Below, in pieces: positions 19,947 through 21,888 of a DNA stretch of 21,888 nt (positions are counted from its first letter, which is position 1; each line of letters opens with the position of its first letter). The DNA lies in contig CAJUPK010000023.1 of the NCBI GenBank assembly GCA_910588415.1, positions 1-21,888 on the forward strand, read 5' to 3'. The position numbers were made by a program, and so were the translations under genes. Source of the DNA: an uncultured Oscillospiraceae bacterium (GTDB taxonomy: Bacteria; Bacillota; Clostridia; Oscillospirales; Acutalibacteraceae). The notes below the pieces were generated by a model that ran no database searches, was not told the DNA's origin, and saw only the letters and a list, made by a program, of their open reading frames with translations.

Positions 19947-21724
19947 TGCCCCCAAGATTTATGCCCAGAGGGCCTATTGAAAAGCCCAAGGACCGCCGGA
20001 AGGTGCTTTTGCGCCTGTGGGGCTACATATACGCCCACAAGTGGATGGCTTTTGCCGCGGTTCTGCTGACCGTGGCCAGCAACCTGCTGGCTCTGCTGGG
20101 ACCCTATCTCTCCGGCCAGGCCATTGATGCCATTGGCCTTTCAAAAGGCGGGGTGGACTTCCCCACGGTGTTCTTCTTCTGCGGGCTGATGGTGCTGTTC
20201 TACGCCATCTCCTCTGTGCTGTCCTATGTCCTGTCCATTTTGATGATCAAGCTGAGCCAGAAAATTGTGCGGGAAATGCGGCAGCAGGTTTTTGACCGGC
20301 TGACCCTGCTGCCTGTCAAATATTTTGACCAGCACCAGACCGGGGACATTGTCAGCCACCTTTCCTATGATATTGACACCGTGAACGCCTCGCTGTCCAA
20401 CGACCTGCTGCAGATCGCGGCCAGCGCCATCACGGTGGTGGGGTCCCTGGTGATGATGATTGCCATATCCCCCATGCTGGTGCTGGTGTTCGCGGTGACC
20501 ATCCCCCTGTCTGTGATGTTCACCCGGTACATGACCAAAAAGGTGCGGCCCCTGTTCCACAAACGATCTGTAATGCTGGGAGAGCTGAACGGCTTTGTGG
20601 AGGAGATTATCAGCGGCCAAAAGACCACCAAGGCCTATCACCAGGAGGCCACCCAGACCCGCCGCTTTGACGTGAAGAACAAGGCCGCTGTAGATGCCTA
20701 CTACAACGCCGACTACTACGGCGCCATGACCGGCCCCTCTGTCAACTTTATCAACAATCTGTCTTTGGCCTTTATCAGCATGTTTGGGTCCATCCTGTTT
20801 CTGCTGCAGCGCATCTCCATTGGGGACCTGTCCAGCTTTGTGCTGTACTCCCGGCGCTTCTCCGGACCCATCAACGAGATGGCCAACATTGTCAGCGAGC
20901 TGCAGTCCGCCTGCGCGGCGGCGGAGCGGGTCTTTGACCTGATGGACCAGGCCACCGAGCCGGAGGACGCTCCTGACGCTGTGGAACTCTCCCATGTGGA
21001 GGGGGATGTGCGCATGGAGGGGGTTCAGTTTGGCTATAACCCGGAGAAGACCATTATCCACAACCTGGACCTGCACGCGCCTCCCGGGGGACTGACCGCT
21101 ATTGTGGGCCCCACTGGCGCGGGAAAGACCACGCTGATCAACCTGCTGATGCGCTTTTATGACCCGGACCAGGGGCGCATTGTCCTGGACGGCCGGGATA
21201 TTCAGGACATTACCCGCAGGAGCCTGCGGCTCTCCTATGCCATGGTGCTGCAGGACACCTGGCTGTTTACCGGCACGGTATTTGAGAATCTGGCCTACGG
21301 CAAAAAGGACGCCCGCCGGGAGGACGTGGAGGCGGCGGCCAAAGCGGCCCGCATCCACAAGTACATTATGGGCCTGCCCATGGGCTATGACACCATTCTG
21401 GACGAGAACGGGGTCAATATCTCCCAGGGGCAGAAGCAGCTGCTGACCATTGCCCGGGCCATGCTGCTGGATGCAAAGATGCTGATTTTGGACGAGGCCA
21501 CCTCCAATGTGGACACCCGCACCGAGCAGCAGATTCAGGCGGCTATGCGCACCTTGATGAAGGATAAGACCTGCTTTGTCATTGCCCACCGGCTCTCCAC
21601 CATCCAGAACGCCAACAACATTCTGGTGGTGCGGGACGGGGATATTGTGGAGCAGGGCACCCACCAGCAGCTGATGGAGAAGCAGGGCTTTTACGCTGGA
21701 CTGTATAACTCCCAGTTTCAATAG
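19946..21724 (+). CDS. ABC exporter half-transporter, catalytic partner
   Basis: This 592-residue protein is the second half of the exporter. A proline-rich N-terminal tail (MPPRFMPRGP) precedes six transmembrane helices (about 30-325). The nucleotide-binding domain (about 350-592) has Walker A GPTGAGKTT (388-396), Q-loop Q436, Walker B MLILD with catalytic E517, and switch H548 (IAHRLST). The signature is ISQGQ (492-496), not SGGQ; this motif faces the partner's degenerate site, so the two proteins form one active and one inactive ATP site. The ATG at 19946 shares one base with the upstream stop, with an AGGGAGG site about 6 nt before it, so translation is coupled. No terminator is visible before the repeat that starts at 21741. 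Confidence 0.94.
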   Translation: MPPRFMPRGPIEKPKDRRKVLLRLWGYIYAHKWMAFAAVLLTVASNLLALLGPYLSGQAIDAIGLSKGGVDFPTVFFFCGLMVLFYAISSVLSYVLSILMIKLSQKIVREMRQQVFDRLTLLPVKYFDQHQTGDIVSHLSYDIDTVNASLSNDLLQIAASAITVVGSLVMMIAISPMLVLVFAVTIPLSVMFTRYMTKKVRPLFHKRSVMLGELNGFVEEIISGQKTTKAYHQEATQTRRFDVKNKAAVDAYYNADYYGAMTGPSVNFINNLSLAFISMFGSILFLLQRISIGDLSSFVLYSRRFSGPINEMANIVSELQSACAAAERVFDLMDQATEPEDAPDAVELSHVEGDVRMEGVQFGYNPEKTIIHNLDLHAPPGGLTAIVGPTGAGKTTLINLLMRFYDPDQGRIVLDGRDIQDITRRSLRLSYAMVLQDTWLFTGTVFENLAYGKKDARREDVEAAAKAARIHKYIMGLPMGYDTILDENGVNISQGQKQLLTIARAMLLDAKMLILDEATSNVDTRTEQQIQAAMRTLMKDKTCFVIAHRLSTIQNANNILVVRDGDIVEQGTHQQLMEKQGFYAGLYNSQFQ

Positions 21725-21740
21725 TAGGGGGCTGGAGAGC

Positions 21741-21888
21741 AAAGGAAAAAGTTTCGCCTTCTCATCGAGTTGGTCAGCTTGGGACGGTTCTATGCTGGCT
21801 GGGCGGCAGCCAAGAAAGGGGGGCAAGTTGACGTTGCCTTCGGCAAGTCACGGAGTTTCCCTCGACCGCGAAGCGGTCGCCTTTCCTG
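21741..21888 (-). repeat. Mosaic palindromic repeat island (copy 5, cut by window end)
   Basis: Three modules match the island at 5205-5672 exactly but inverted: C at 21741-21772 (32 nt), A at 21796-21821 (26 nt) and B at 21827-21863 (37 nt). The order differs: this copy, read on the minus strand, is B-A-C where the other is A-B-C. A further CGACCGC-GAA-GCGGTCG palindrome follows near 21863-21881. It starts 17 bp after the ABC gene stop and continues past the window. Confidence 0.8.

Overview
The window looks like chromosomal DNA from a GC-rich, Gram-positive-type anaerobe of the Clostridia, most likely an intestinal member of the Oscillospirales. This is inferred from strong AGGAGG-type ribosome sites, sigma-A-like promoters, a split biotin-dependent Na+-pump decarboxylase, teichoic-acid-type glycerophosphate transfer genes, an SLH-anchored glycosidase and GC-rich palindromic intergenic repeats. 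I saw no rRNA, tRNA, CRISPR array, integrase or transposase.

Layout. (1) 1-522: repeat island and a probable terminator. (2) 523-4217, minus strand: an oxaloacetate decarboxylase Na+ pump operon transcribed gamma, biotin carrier, beta, alpha, behind a good promoter at 4468-4496 and a leader of about 240 nt. (3) 4584-5165, minus: a GNAT acetyltransferase with a terminator overlapping its stop codon. (4) 5205-5672: a mosaic repeat island. (5) 5685-14963, minus: a cell-envelope polymer cluster, transcribed GT2 glycosyltransferase, Wzx-type flippase, CDP-glycerol glycerophosphotransferase, polyprenyl glycosylphosphotransferase, TagA-type ManNAc transferase, UDP-GlcNAc 2-epimerase and an LTA-synthase-like membrane sulfatase-fold enzyme. 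(6) 15366-16937, plus: a secreted three-SLH plus GH5 glycosidase, divergent from the polymer cluster. (7) 17013-17807, minus: an unrecognised secreted protein or lipoprotein convergent with the GH5 gene, with a shared bidirectional terminator. (8) 18183-21724, plus: a heterodimeric ABC exporter pair behind a promoter whose -35 box lies in a perfect inverted repeat. (9) 21741-21888: the start of another mosaic repeat island.

How the genes fit together. The oad genes encode a membrane complex that couples decarboxylation to Na+ export. The envelope genes can make UDP-ManNAc, start a polymer on a lipid carrier, add ManNAc and glycerol phosphate, and flip the product outward; the LtaS-like protein may modify or extend it outside the cell. 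The neighbouring SLH enzyme needs a secondary wall polymer for anchoring, and such polymers often contain ManNAc, so the divergent arrangement may be functional.

The least explained material is intergenic. At least five palindrome-rich islands share modules. Three carry a core of about 60 bp with two hairpins whose stems show compensatory changes between copies. One complete copy, with 18-bp terminal inverted repeats, sits in the 5' leader of the GH5 gene.
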